A DNA stretch of 44,804 bases from the NCBI GenBank assembly GCA_947089585.1, contig CAMULB010000004.1, forward strand, positions 1 through 44,804, in the 5' to 3' direction. Every line of letters begins with the position of its first letter. Positions within the stretch are counted from its first letter, which is position 1. Shown in pieces: positions 35,479 through 42,608 of the stretch. The notes beneath the pieces are model-generated. The model saw only the letters and a program-made list of their open reading frames with translations. It searched no databases and had not been told where the DNA came from. Source of the DNA: an uncultured Lachnospiraceae bacterium. GTDB taxonomy: Bacteria; Bacillota; Clostridia; Lachnospirales; Lachnospiraceae. A program made the translations under genes and the position numbers.

Positions 35479-37089
35479 ATGGAGAGGGAATTGACAGTCA
35501 CAGCGGAGTATCTGTACCTGCCCATTTGTGTGGGCGCTGCAGAGACGAAGGTGGAGATCTTTTCGGCGGAAGCCGGCGGACAGAAAAAGCGCTATGAATT
35601 TATGGTGCCGGTGGCCGAAGCCGGTACGGAAGCATCCGCGAAGGAAGCCGGAAACGGCTCCGGGCAGCAGCAGGAGCATTCGGCGCTTGCCGGGAGTTAT
35701 CATGCGGATTATTATGCCGAGGTGCCGGTACGGGAGCTTTTGGGCAAGCGGCTCATCGTTCGGGCCGATGCGCCGGATGCTTTTTTACAGGCCATTGACA
35801 ATGACAAAAAGAGGGCGCCGAAACAGACAGAACGGCCGGTGATTCATTTTACAGCTGAAACCGGCTGGACAAACGATCCCAATGGACTGATTTATGCGGA
35901 CGGAGTCTATCACTTTTATTTTCAATATAATCCGTTCCATACGGTCTGGAACAATATGAGCTGGGGCCATGCCACCAGCCGGGATCTGCTGCATTGGAGC
36001 TGGGAGGACTCGGTGATGTTCCCGGATGAGAGCGGAACCATGTTTTCCGGGTGCGCCGTAGCCAACGAACGGGAGCTTTTAGGACTTCCCAAAGAAGCCA
36101 TTCTGTTCTATTATACGGCGGCAGGCGGCAGTAATGAATGGAGTAAGGGGGTGGAGTTTACCCAGAAAATTGCATACAGCCTGGACGGGGGCAAGACGCT
36201 GGTGAAGCTGGAGGAGCCTTGCCTGCCTACGCTGTTTGAGGAGAATCGAGATCCAAAGGTATACTGGCATGAAGAGACACAGGCCTATGTGATGGCATTG
36301 TTTTTAAAGGGCAATGATTATGGAATCTTCCGTTCCGAGGATTTGAAGCATTGGGAGCAGACCGATCATTTTACCCTGGAGGATGCCTGGGAATGCCCGG
36401 ATTTCTTTCAGCTGGCTACGCCGGAGGGAGAGACCTGCTGGTTCTTCTGGACAGCGGACGGTTTTTATTATCCAGGCGAATTTGACGGCTACCATTTTCG
36501 GACGGACGGGGTGCGGCATCATGGCTATGTGAACACGCTGCCCTACGCGGCCCAGACGTATGTGGGAACTGCGGGGCGGACGGTGATGATTCCCTGGCTG
36601 CGGATGGAAAATGACGGCAGGCATTTTACCGGGGCCTATGGGATTCCGGTGGAGCTGTCCTGTATCAAAAAAGAGGAAGGATTCCTGCTTCTGCAAATGC
36701 CGGTACGGGAGCTGATGGAGCAGGCCCGGCCGGTAGAGCAAAGCGCAATCGAAGAAAATGGAAGAATTCACTACATTCAGAGCGGGGCAAAGAAAGCGCT
36801 TGTGTTTGAGATCAAAGCCCAACAGGGGTATCAGGGCCATTTTGTTTTGAACATCAACGGCAGCCGGATTGAATATGTCCCGGAATCCGGAAAGCTGGTG
36901 GTAGAGGAGGAGAAATATCAGGCAGGCTGTGAACATCAGAAGCTCCTGTTTTTGGCAGACGACAGGATTCTGGAGGTGTTCTTTGACGATGGGATGCGGA
37001 TGGGCGCGTTTGTGCTCAAGAATACCAGCGTCAGCTTGGAAACATCTTTGGAAGGGATTGCAGAATATGCCGTTTATGAAGTTGAGTAA
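35479..37089 (+). CDS. GH32 beta-fructosidase with extra N-terminal domain
   Basis: A 536-residue GH32 enzyme (invertase/levanase type) that hydrolyses sucrose or short fructans. The nucleophile is Asp133 in WTNDPNG, the stabiliser is Asp258 in NRDP, and the acid/base is Glu305 in WECPDFF. A C-terminal beta-sandwich follows. Unusually, about 120 residues precede the catalytic domain: a beta-rich segment, a Gly/Gln/Glu-rich linker, then a short bridge. There is no signal peptide, so it is cytoplasmic. ATG 35479 is chosen for its spacing from ATGAGG; ATG 35473 and GTG 35470 are nearby alternatives. The gap from fructokinase is 10 bases. Sucrose-6-phosphate hydrolysis is possible, but no PTS gene is present. 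Confidence 0.88.
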   Translation: MERELTVTAEYLYLPICVGAAETKVEIFSAEAGGQKKRYEFMVPVAEAGTEASAKEAGNGSGQQQEHSALAGSYHADYYAEVPVRELLGKRLIVRADAPDAFLQAIDNDKKRAPKQTERPVIHFTAETGWTNDPNGLIYADGVYHFYFQYNPFHTVWNNMSWGHATSRDLLHWSWEDSVMFPDESGTMFSGCAVANERELLGLPKEAILFYYTAAGGSNEWSKGVEFTQKIAYSLDGGKTLVKLEEPCLPTLFEENRDPKVYWHEETQAYVMALFLKGNDYGIFRSEDLKHWEQTDHFTLEDAWECPDFFQLATPEGETCWFFWTADGFYYPGEFDGYHFRTDGVRHHGYVNTLPYAAQTYVGTAGRTVMIPWLRMENDGRHFTGAYGIPVELSCIKKEEGFLLLQMPVRELMEQARPVEQSAIEENGRIHYIQSGAKKALVFEIKAQQGYQGHFVLNINGSRIEYVPESGKLVVEEEKYQAGCEHQKLLFLADDRILEVFFDDGMRMGAFVLKNTSVSLETSLEGIAEYAVYEVE

Positions 37090-37122
37090 TAAAGTGTTTT
37101 TTTAAGAAATGGAGAGTAATAC

Positions 37123-38109
37123 ATGGCGACCTTAAAAGATGTAGCGAAAGAAACAGGGTTAGCCACAGGAACGGTATCCCGCGTTTTAAACAATCGAGGT
37201 TATATTAGTGAAGATGCGCGCAGGAGAGTAGACGATGCGATGAAGAAGCTCAATTATCAGCCCAACGAGGTGGCGCGTTCCCTGCATCGGAAGAGCACCA
37301 ATACCATCGGGCTGATTGTCCCCCACATCCGGCATCCATATTTTTCGGAGATGATCAGTAATCTGGAGGACCAGGCTTACAAGAAGGGCTATAAGATTCT
37401 GCTGTGCAATTCTCAGAGCATTCATGAGAAGGAAAAGGAGTATCTCAATATGTGCACCGGCAATCAGGTGGCGGGCATCATTTTGTGCAGCGGCTCCGTA
37501 TCGGTGGAGGTGTTCGGGGAAAGTGACATTCCGGTGATTACAATGGAGCGTTTTCTTGACAACGGAACAGCCTCTGTGGAATGCGACAACAAGCAAGGCG
37601 GTATTCTCGCTGCGGAAAAATTAATTGCCTGCGGCTGCAAGCATTTGATTCATGTGGGGAATGTCAGCTCCATTGTGATGCCGGCAGACATACGCACCGA
37701 GGGCTTTCGCGAGGTCTGCGAACGGGAGAATGTACCGTTTGTAGAGCTTCTGACCGAGGAGAGACACTATTATAATTTGGCTTACGGAGAGATGATCGAG
37801 GAGGCCCTTCGCAAGTATCCGGAGACAGACGGGTTATTTGCCAACAGCGACGTGATTGCCGCGCAGACCTTGCAGGTGTGCCGCAAGCTTGGCATTTCCG
37901 TGCCGGATCAGTTGAAAATTATCGGGTTTGACGATGTTCGCATTGCGACGCTGACCACGCCGCAGCTGACTACCATTCATCAGCCAGTGAAGGAGATGGC
38001 GGAGATTGCCGTCGGCTTGCTTCACGACGCGGTGTCTGGGAAGCTGGTGGCCAAGCGGACGGTGCTTCCGGTAGCATTGATTGAACGGGAGACTACATTG
38101 GTGGGGTAA
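37123..38109 (+). CDS. LacI-family regulator of the sugar locus
   Basis: A 328-residue LacI/GalR repressor. The helix-turn-helix is at the N-terminus (TLKDVAKETGLATGTVSRVLNN, residues 3-24), then the hinge helix (PNEVARSLHRK). The sugar-binding periplasmic-protein-like domain runs from NTIGLIVPHIRHPYF to TTIHQPVKEMAEIA. GGAGAG precedes the ATG at a suitable distance. It is last in the sucrose gene cluster, 33 bases after the GH32 stop, so it is probably co-transcribed and autoregulated. Its likely ligand is sucrose, raffinose or a product. LacI-type dyads at 30260 and near 42401 are candidate targets. Confidence 0.92.
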   Translation: MATLKDVAKETGLATGTVSRVLNNRGYISEDARRRVDDAMKKLNYQPNEVARSLHRKSTNTIGLIVPHIRHPYFSEMISNLEDQAYKKGYKILLCNSQSIHEKEKEYLNMCTGNQVAGIILCSGSVSVEVFGESDIPVITMERFLDNGTASVECDNKQGGILAAEKLIACGCKHLIHVGNVSSIVMPADIRTEGFREVCERENVPFVELLTEERHYYNLAYGEMIEEALRKYPETDGLFANSDVIAAQTLQVCRKLGISVPDQLKIIGFDDVRIATLTTPQLTTIHQPVKEMAEIAVGLLHDAVSGKLVAKRTVLPVALIERETTLVG

Positions 38110-38155
38110 CAGTGGTTGAAAAGGCAGCTTGAGCTTTGAAGCTGCACAATCATTG

Positions 38156-38192
38156 AAAGCGGCTCTTCCTCAGATTGAGGGAGGGCCGCTTT
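38156..38192. terminator. Strong terminator between convergent genes
   Basis: A 17-bp stem (two G-U pairs) from AAAGCGGCTC... to ...GGCCGCTTT with a 3-base GAT loop, then TGTTG. It ends the sugar locus and probably also the TetR gene from the other side. Confidence 0.8.
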
Positions 38193-38232
38193 GTTGCGTG
38201 ATCGTCTTTGCAGAACCAAAGAGCTGCCTGTG

Positions 38233-38763
38233 TTACAGCCCCTGGTTTTGGAAAAGACCGGCGATTTCCTCTGCGGATTCCCGCATGCCTCTTTGAAACC
38301 AGACTTCAATCCAACCGTACAGCGTGTAAGCGACATACGCTCTTGCATATGCTTCCATCATGGCATGATCGGGGCTGGGCCCGCAAATTCCGAGGATGAC
38401 GTCTTTCAAAAGGTAGATGAGCTTTCTTTTCTGTAACAATTCATAAAATTCCCTGTGTGCTTCAAAATGTGCAAACAAGGCGTAAAGCAGTTGATGTAAG
38501 GATTGTTCCCCCTTCTTGTGATCGCCTGCCCATTCCTGAAACATGAGATTGAGATAGGCTTTGAGAATATCCTCTTTCTGATGAAAGTTGCGATAGAAGG
38601 AAGCTCTTCCGACGCCGGCAGACTCGCACAGTTCGCTGATGGAGATATCCTCTAACGGTTTGTCCTGCAGCAAAGTAAGAAGTGCGTCCGTGATCTGTTC
38701 GATTACATAGGCGTTTCGCCCCTCGTTGCTCATTGGTGATACATTTTTTGACTTTTGTCTCAT
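38233..38763 (-). CDS. TetR/AcrR-family repressor
   Basis: A 176-residue TetR-type regulator. The N-terminal helix-turn-helix has ISISELCESAGVGRASFYRNF spread over about residues 41-61. The C-terminal ligand-binding helices diverge, and a C-terminal TetR_C-like segment with YTLYGWIEVWFQRGM is visible. GGAGG precedes ATG 38763. It is transcribed away from the esterase operon. A perfect 14-base palindrome lies inside its own promoter, so autoregulation and control of the divergent genes are likely. The ligand is unknown. Confidence 0.88.
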   Translation of the reverse strand: MRQKSKNVSPMSNEGRNAYVIEQITDALLTLLQDKPLEDISISELCESAGVGRASFYRNFHQKEDILKAYLNLMFQEWAGDHKKGEQSLHQLLYALFAHFEAHREFYELLQKRKLIYLLKDVILGICGPSPDHAMMEAYARAYVAYTLYGWIEVWFQRGMRESAEEIAGLFQNQGL

Positions 38764-38804
38764 TTTGCCGCCTCCAGTTGACAAGAAACAGATACGATGA
38801 TACG

Positions 38805-38834
38805 ATTATATCAGCGAAACAATTGTTTCATCAA
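38805..38834 (-). promoter_or_regulatory. TetR promoter with internal operator
   Basis: Minus strand: TTGATG (38834-38829), an 18-base spacer and TATAAT (38810-38805). The perfect palindrome GAAACAATTGTTTC (38816-38829) fills most of the spacer. Two tandem GATACGAT copies lie at 38791-38806. Confidence 0.7.
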
Positions 38835-38890
38835 AATGGTATCATGATCATATAAAAAAGTCAATCGCAATGGAGAAAGGAACAGGAAAA

Positions 38891-39043
38891 ATGAAGCTTA
38901 CGTTCAGAAATCCGTTTAGACGAAACCAGTGGATCATTCTGCTTGCGCTCATCTTTGCCGGCGCTGTTTTGGGGCGGCTGGCAGTCCGGGGCGTGCTCAA
39001 TATTCTGGTCGGCGGAACGATGTTTGGAGGGAATTTCCTATGA
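38891..39043 (+). CDS. 50-residue single-span membrane protein
   Basis: A short gene of 50 codons: a basic N-terminus (MKLTFRNPFRRNQW), one hydrophobic helix (IILLALIFAGAVLG), an Arg, then a second weakly hydrophobic stretch ending GGNFL. AAAGGAAC-type ribosome sites lie 8-13 bases before the ATG. Its stop overlaps the esterase start as ATGA, typical of translational coupling, which argues that it is real. It is the first gene of the TetR-divergent operon. No family is recognised. Confidence 0.7.
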   Translation: MKLTFRNPFRRNQWIILLALIFAGAVLGRLAVRGVLNILVGGTMFGGNFL

Positions 39044-40035
39044 GCAATGAAAAGAAGAAGGAAAGAAGAATGTTTGTTTGGATTTCGGTTCTGGCATTTG
39101 TCGTTTCGTTTGTAGCCGGTGTGGCTTCAAAGCTTTTATGCAAGCCATCGTGGGCCAGAAAGTATTCGGTTGCGCTTACGGATGAAGTGGGAACGCTTCA
39201 TCGGGATCTCGCTTATGGCGAAGGCGCAGCCAATCGCTTTGATCTCTATCTGCCTGCCGATGGTTCGAGTGCGCGTTACGGTCTGGTGGTCTATCTGCAT
39301 GCCGGCGGATTTACCCAGGGAGATAAATCAGAGGACGAAAAGATGCTTACCTGGCTGTGCTCCAAAGGATATGTTGCGGCGGGGATCAACTATACGCTGC
39401 GTACCGAGGAAAACGGCTGCAGTGTATATTCGCAGTCCATGGAAATCAAAGAAGCGGTGCCAAAGGTGATCGAAGAAGCAAAAAAGCTGGGATACCGGAT
39501 TGACCGGATGGCAGTTGCCGGCGGCTCGGCCGGCGGGACACTGGCGATGCTTTATGCTTACAGAGATGCAAAGGACGCTCCTGTGCCGGTAAAAATGATG
39601 TTTGAGGCCGTCGGCCCGTCGAGCTTTTACCGGGAGGATTGGGGCTCCTATGGGCTCGATCTGGATACGCCGGAAAGCAGGAAAGCGGCGGCGGGCTTAT
39701 TTGGCGTAATGCTGGGGAAGGAGATTGAGGAGACGATATTGGATACACCAGAATATGAGCAATTGATCAAACCGATCTCCGCCTTTTTATGGGTGGACGA
39801 GAACAGTGCGCCGAGCGTCATTGCCTACGGCGTTCATGACCGGGTGTGTCCGTTTCAGACGTCCAGACACCTGGTGGATGCCTTAAAGAAAAATAAGGTA
39901 GACCATCAATATTTTGAACTGCCGCATTCTGGTCATGGGCTTCAGAATGATGACAAGATATACGAGCAGTATATGGAAACGGTAGAGGAATATCTGGAAC
40001 GGTATTTGCCGGTCGGAGGAGCTTATGCACATTGA
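39040..40035 (+). CDS. Membrane-anchored alpha/beta-hydrolase (HSL-type esterase)
   Basis: A 331-residue esterase/lipase-like protein. A basic start and one transmembrane anchor (about 12-32) place the catalytic domain outside or at the membrane. The oxyanion motif is HAGGF, a variant of HGGG. Nucleophile Ser163 lies in GGSAGG, with Asp267 (YGVHDRV) and His299 (SGHG) completing the triad. This fits the hormone-sensitive-lipase/BD-FAE group. ATG 39040 overlaps the stop of the 50-residue gene, and GGAGG lies ~9 bases upstream. The substrate is unknown; acetylated or feruloylated sugars are possible. Confidence 0.85.
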   Translation: MSNEKKKERRMFVWISVLAFVVSFVAGVASKLLCKPSWARKYSVALTDEVGTLHRDLAYGEGAANRFDLYLPADGSSARYGLVVYLHAGGFTQGDKSEDEKMLTWLCSKGYVAAGINYTLRTEENGCSVYSQSMEIKEAVPKVIEEAKKLGYRIDRMAVAGGSAGGTLAMLYAYRDAKDAPVPVKMMFEAVGPSSFYREDWGSYGLDLDTPESRKAAAGLFGVMLGKEIEETILDTPEYEQLIKPISAFLWVDENSAPSVIAYGVHDRVCPFQTSRHLVDALKKNKVDHQYFELPHSGHGLQNDDKIYEQYMETVEEYLERYLPVGGAYAH

Positions 40036-40267
40036 ACAAATTGACTGCGATGCGTTCAAAGAAAACATTGTAAGAACCATATTGGAAGCGCTTCCGGAGT
40101 GGTTTGGGATTCCACAAGCCATAGAGGAATATGCTGTGAACAGCTGCGGGAAGCCCTTTTTTTTCGCATTCGATTGTGGGAAGGCTGTGGGATTTCTCTA
40201 TCTGAAAGAAACTGGCCGCCATACGGTTGAGCTGGCGGTCATGGGCGTATTTATGCAGAACGATTGA
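40025..40267 (+). pseudogene. Truncated GNAT acetyltransferase
   Basis: An 80-codon frame starting MHIEQIDCDAFKENIV. It matches the N-terminal half of a GNAT-family N-acetyltransferase (LPEWFGIPQAIEEYAV, then KAVGFLYLKETGRHTVELAVMGVF). It stops just where the acetyl-CoA binding motif (Q/R-x-x-G-x-G/A) should begin. A stretch after the stop (about 40280-40300) weakly resembles GIGQK in another frame, consistent with decay. GGAGGAG precedes the ATG, which overlaps the esterase end by 11 bases. Without the acetyl-CoA site the product should be inactive. Confidence 0.65.
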
Positions 40268-40417
40268 AGTGTGAATTGGGGCAGAAGGAGCGATGAGGTT
40301 AGAATATTTTTAAGGCTTTGCGTAAATATTGTAAGACTTGCCAGCCATAGCCGCAAGGGAAGATGAAAAGAATCAGATCAGCTTTGACACGTCTGCAAAC
40401 GGCTGCATACAACCAAA

Positions 40418-40455
40418 CAAACCGGCTCTGTTTTTAACCAAACAGAGCCGGTTTG
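40418..40455. terminator. Bidirectional terminator, 16-bp perfect stem
   Basis: CAAACCGGCTCTGTTT pairs perfectly with AAACAGAGCCGGTTTG around TTAACC. It lies in the 308-base gap 40268-40575, between the truncated acetyltransferase and the minus-strand membrane-protein gene. I see nothing else in that gap. Confidence 0.8.
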
Positions 40456-40575
40456 CTGCATCTTATAGCAAGTCCTCAAAAACATTCGCGAAAGGAAGCT
40501 TAACATCATAAAACAGGGATATCAAGTGTCGCGTTGTCACGCTCCAGGTTCTCTTGGTCAGTCAGGCCCTTGCAG

Positions 40576-41349
40576 TTACTGCACACGCTTTTCTATATCT
40601 TGATCCAGCAAAAATAAAATCATCGCCTCACAGTCCGCCAAATGCTCCGTATTGCGAATCACAACGGCATACAGCGGCTCTTGGACTTCTGCATCTGCGG
40701 TCTGATTGTAGGTGGTATCGAATGCAGTTCCCGTTAAATCAATGGCAAAATACCCTTCTACGCCGTCCGCTTGATTGACGTTTCCCTTCTCGTCTTCCTT
40801 CAAGTTCGCCGTGCTGTACACCAGCCGGTTCTGTTCCTGAAGCGTCTGGGTCAGCTCCTGGGAGAGCCCCGTATCCAGAGGCAGACAGGCGTTTAATGCC
40901 AGCAGATAGCGATACATGTCCGGGCCGCAGACGGCAATGTCCATCCGCCCGGACGAAATCGTGGTCATGACCTCGGCTTCCTGAACGTAATAATAGACGT
41001 TGTCGTAGTCGAAGGGCTGGTCGAGGTTTAGATCGACGGCGCCCGGCTTGCCGTCCGCCGTCAGCGTCTCGGTAAATTTTTTGGCCCACAGGCTGCAATC
41101 CTCCTCGGTGTTGAGCACCACACAGGCGCGGAGCCGGCAGGGCTTTTGTCCTTCCCACAGCATGTGGGCGAACAGGCAGAGGACAAAAATCGAAAAAACG
41201 ACGGCCAGAATCTTATAGCGGTAATAATCCCACAGGAATTCGAGCTTGCCCTTGCCGGGCAGGCGGCGAAAGGTCGCGATATCCTCGCGCAGCTCCGTCA
41301 GCAGGATAGAAGGGCTTTTTTCCTTTGCGGTTCGCTTCTGTTTTTTCAT
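40576..41349 (-). CDS. Membrane protein of unknown function, partner of DUF624
   Basis: A 257-residue protein with a basic cytoplasmic start, one transmembrane helix (about 48-65, ILAVVFSIFVLCLFAHML) and a ~185-residue extracellular domain. The domain contains VVLNTEEDCSLWAKKF and a DIAVCGPDMYRYLL stretch that faintly recalls solute-binding proteins. The ATG overlaps the stop of the DUF624 gene as ATGA, so the two are coupled. It ends before a strong terminator. No named family is recognised. The location, divergent from a sugar ABC transporter, hints at a link to carbohydrate uptake or sensing. Confidence 0.75.
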   Translation of the reverse strand: MKKQKRTAKEKSPSILLTELREDIATFRRLPGKGKLEFLWDYYRYKILAVVFSIFVLCLFAHMLWEGQKPCRLRACVVLNTEEDCSLWAKKFTETLTADGKPGAVDLNLDQPFDYDNVYYYVQEAEVMTTISSGRMDIAVCGPDMYRYLLALNACLPLDTGLSQELTQTLQEQNRLVYSTANLKEDEKGNVNQADGVEGYFAIDLTGTAFDTTYNQTADAEVQEPLYAVVIRNTEHLADCEAMILFLLDQDIEKRVQ

Positions 41350-42050
41350 CGCGTCGGTTCCTTTCCGTTTGTTGTTGTCGCTTCTTCCTCTGTCGCTGTT
41401 TCAGGGGCGAGGGGCCGAAGCTCTTCTTCATAGCCGACCTTCGGCAGATAGGGCTTTAAAATCGCGGCCATCATCATAGCGTGAAATTGTCCGATCAGCC
41501 CAAAGGCAATGAAAATCAGTCCTGGCAGAATGTGACAGGCCCAGAGTCCAAAAGCCAGTACCAGAACCGTCAAAAGCGTCCGCCCCAAGTGCCGGATGGA
41601 AAGCGTGAAGGCCCAGATCACGATTTCCTTGCTGCTTTTGTCGAATTTTGCCAGCAGCGGAAAGGCGTAGAGGGTGATAAAGGCCCAGATTAAGAATACA
41701 ACGGCAAAGAATACCATAAAGAAGGTATAGATTCCGGTGCCGGCCCGGCGGCTCATCGCTACATCAACGGCGAGAAAGATTCCAATCGCCGTCAGGGGAA
41801 TTCCCAAAAACACGGACTGCTTAAAGTTCTGCTTGAAGGAACGGAAAAAATCCTGGGAGATGGAATTCTCCTCGCCCCGCACCAAATTGATCATGGCATA
41901 AAAGAAGGCCGTGAGCGCCGGGCCGATCGTAAAAACAGGCAGGCAGCATAAAAGCAGAAGTACATTGAGAACAAACACATCAAAGATACGTCCCATTCCA
42001 TTCCAGAAGGGATTGTCGGCGCGAAACAGTTTGTCCAGAATGAGAATCAC
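41346..42050 (-). CDS. DUF624 (YesL-like) membrane protein
   Basis: About 234 residues with five or six membrane helices and the DUF624 pattern LFRADNPFWNGMGRIFDVFVLN, then LCCLPVFTIGPALTAFFYAM. YesL-type genes usually lie beside sugar ABC transporters in Firmicutes; the function is unknown. The start is uncertain. No ATG fits: GTG 42050 overlaps AAAGAGG, and ATT 42041 or CTG 42038 have better spacing. A longer frame reaching 42113 is excluded because its TTG lies in the -35 box. The C-terminal tail is Glu/Thr-rich. Confidence 0.82.
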   Translation of the reverse strand: MILILDKLFRADNPFWNGMGRIFDVFVLNVLLLLCCLPVFTIGPALTAFFYAMINLVRGEENSISQDFFRSFKQNFKQSVFLGIPLTAIGIFLAVDVAMSRRAGTGIYTFFMVFFAVVFLIWAFITLYAFPLLAKFDKSSKEIVIWAFTLSIRHLGRTLLTVLVLAFGLWACHILPGLIFIAFGLIGQFHAMMMAAILKPYLPKVGYEEELRPLAPETATEEEATTTNGKEPTR

Positions 42051-42074
42051 CTCTTTCTTATTTTTTTCAACAAA

Positions 42075-42113
42075 TGCTACTGCAATTGTAGCAAAAAAAA
42101 ACGAAGAGTGCAA
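42075..42113 (-). promoter_or_regulatory. DUF624 promoter with operator-like dyad
   Basis: Minus strand: TTGCAC (42113-42108), a 17-base spacer and TACAAT (42090-42085). A perfect interrupted palindrome, TGCTAC-N7-TGTAGCA-like (TGCTAC 42075-42080, GTAGCA 42088-42093), straddles the -10, a good position for a repressor. Confidence 0.6.
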
Positions 42114-42275
42114 CGTGAAAAGGATGGGAAGCCTGATGAGGGGGCTGCTTTGCAGATCAACGGCCCGCCGATTGCAATGGAGCGGGCAAAAAGCCCATCA
42201 TTTGAGCGTGACATAAGAATATGTTCGATATTTACTGTAAAAACAGATTTTTTGATGATAAAAGTACCAAAAGAA

Positions 42276-42291
42276 TGTCAACCCATTGACA
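42276..42291. promoter_or_regulatory. Dyad in the long divergent region
   Basis: TGTCAA-CCCA-TTGACA is a perfect 6-bp inverted repeat. Just downstream, A-tracts recur about every 11 bases (42304-42331), like a regulator's direct-repeat site. The 495-base gap 42114-42608 holds no gene; it contains this, the ABC promoter and an unpaired TATAAT at 42337. Confidence 0.35.
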
Positions 42292-42406
42292 TAGCAAAAA
42301 CGGTCAAAAACCAACAAAAAACCAGTAAAAATGACGTATAATGGCAATCTGCCGGAGCTAAAATTGATTTTTTGTGAAAAATGATAAGAAAAAATATAAC
42401 AACCGA

Positions 42407-42435
42407 TTGACATATTCGTGTATTAGTGATATGAT
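42407..42435 (+). promoter_or_regulatory. Promoter of the sugar ABC transporter, LacI-like site on the -35
   Basis: TTGACA (42407-42412), a 17-base spacer and TATGAT (42430-42435) are near-consensus. AACCGATT (42401-42408) fits the LacI core AAnCGnTT, with 6 of 9 arm positions symmetric, and overlaps the -35. The leader to the start is about 165 bases. Confidence 0.65.
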
Positions 42436-42608
42436 CTATCTATCAAACCTGATCTGTCTCGTGGTTTTGACTGATTTGCGGGAAGTGAGACCAGGGGACA
42501 TCGTCAGGGAGTGAGTATTTGAGTTGGGGAGGAGTTGTTCCAGACTCAGATTACAAAATTTTTTATTTTCATTTCTATACTATTTTCATGAAGGAGGAAA
42601 TACATACA

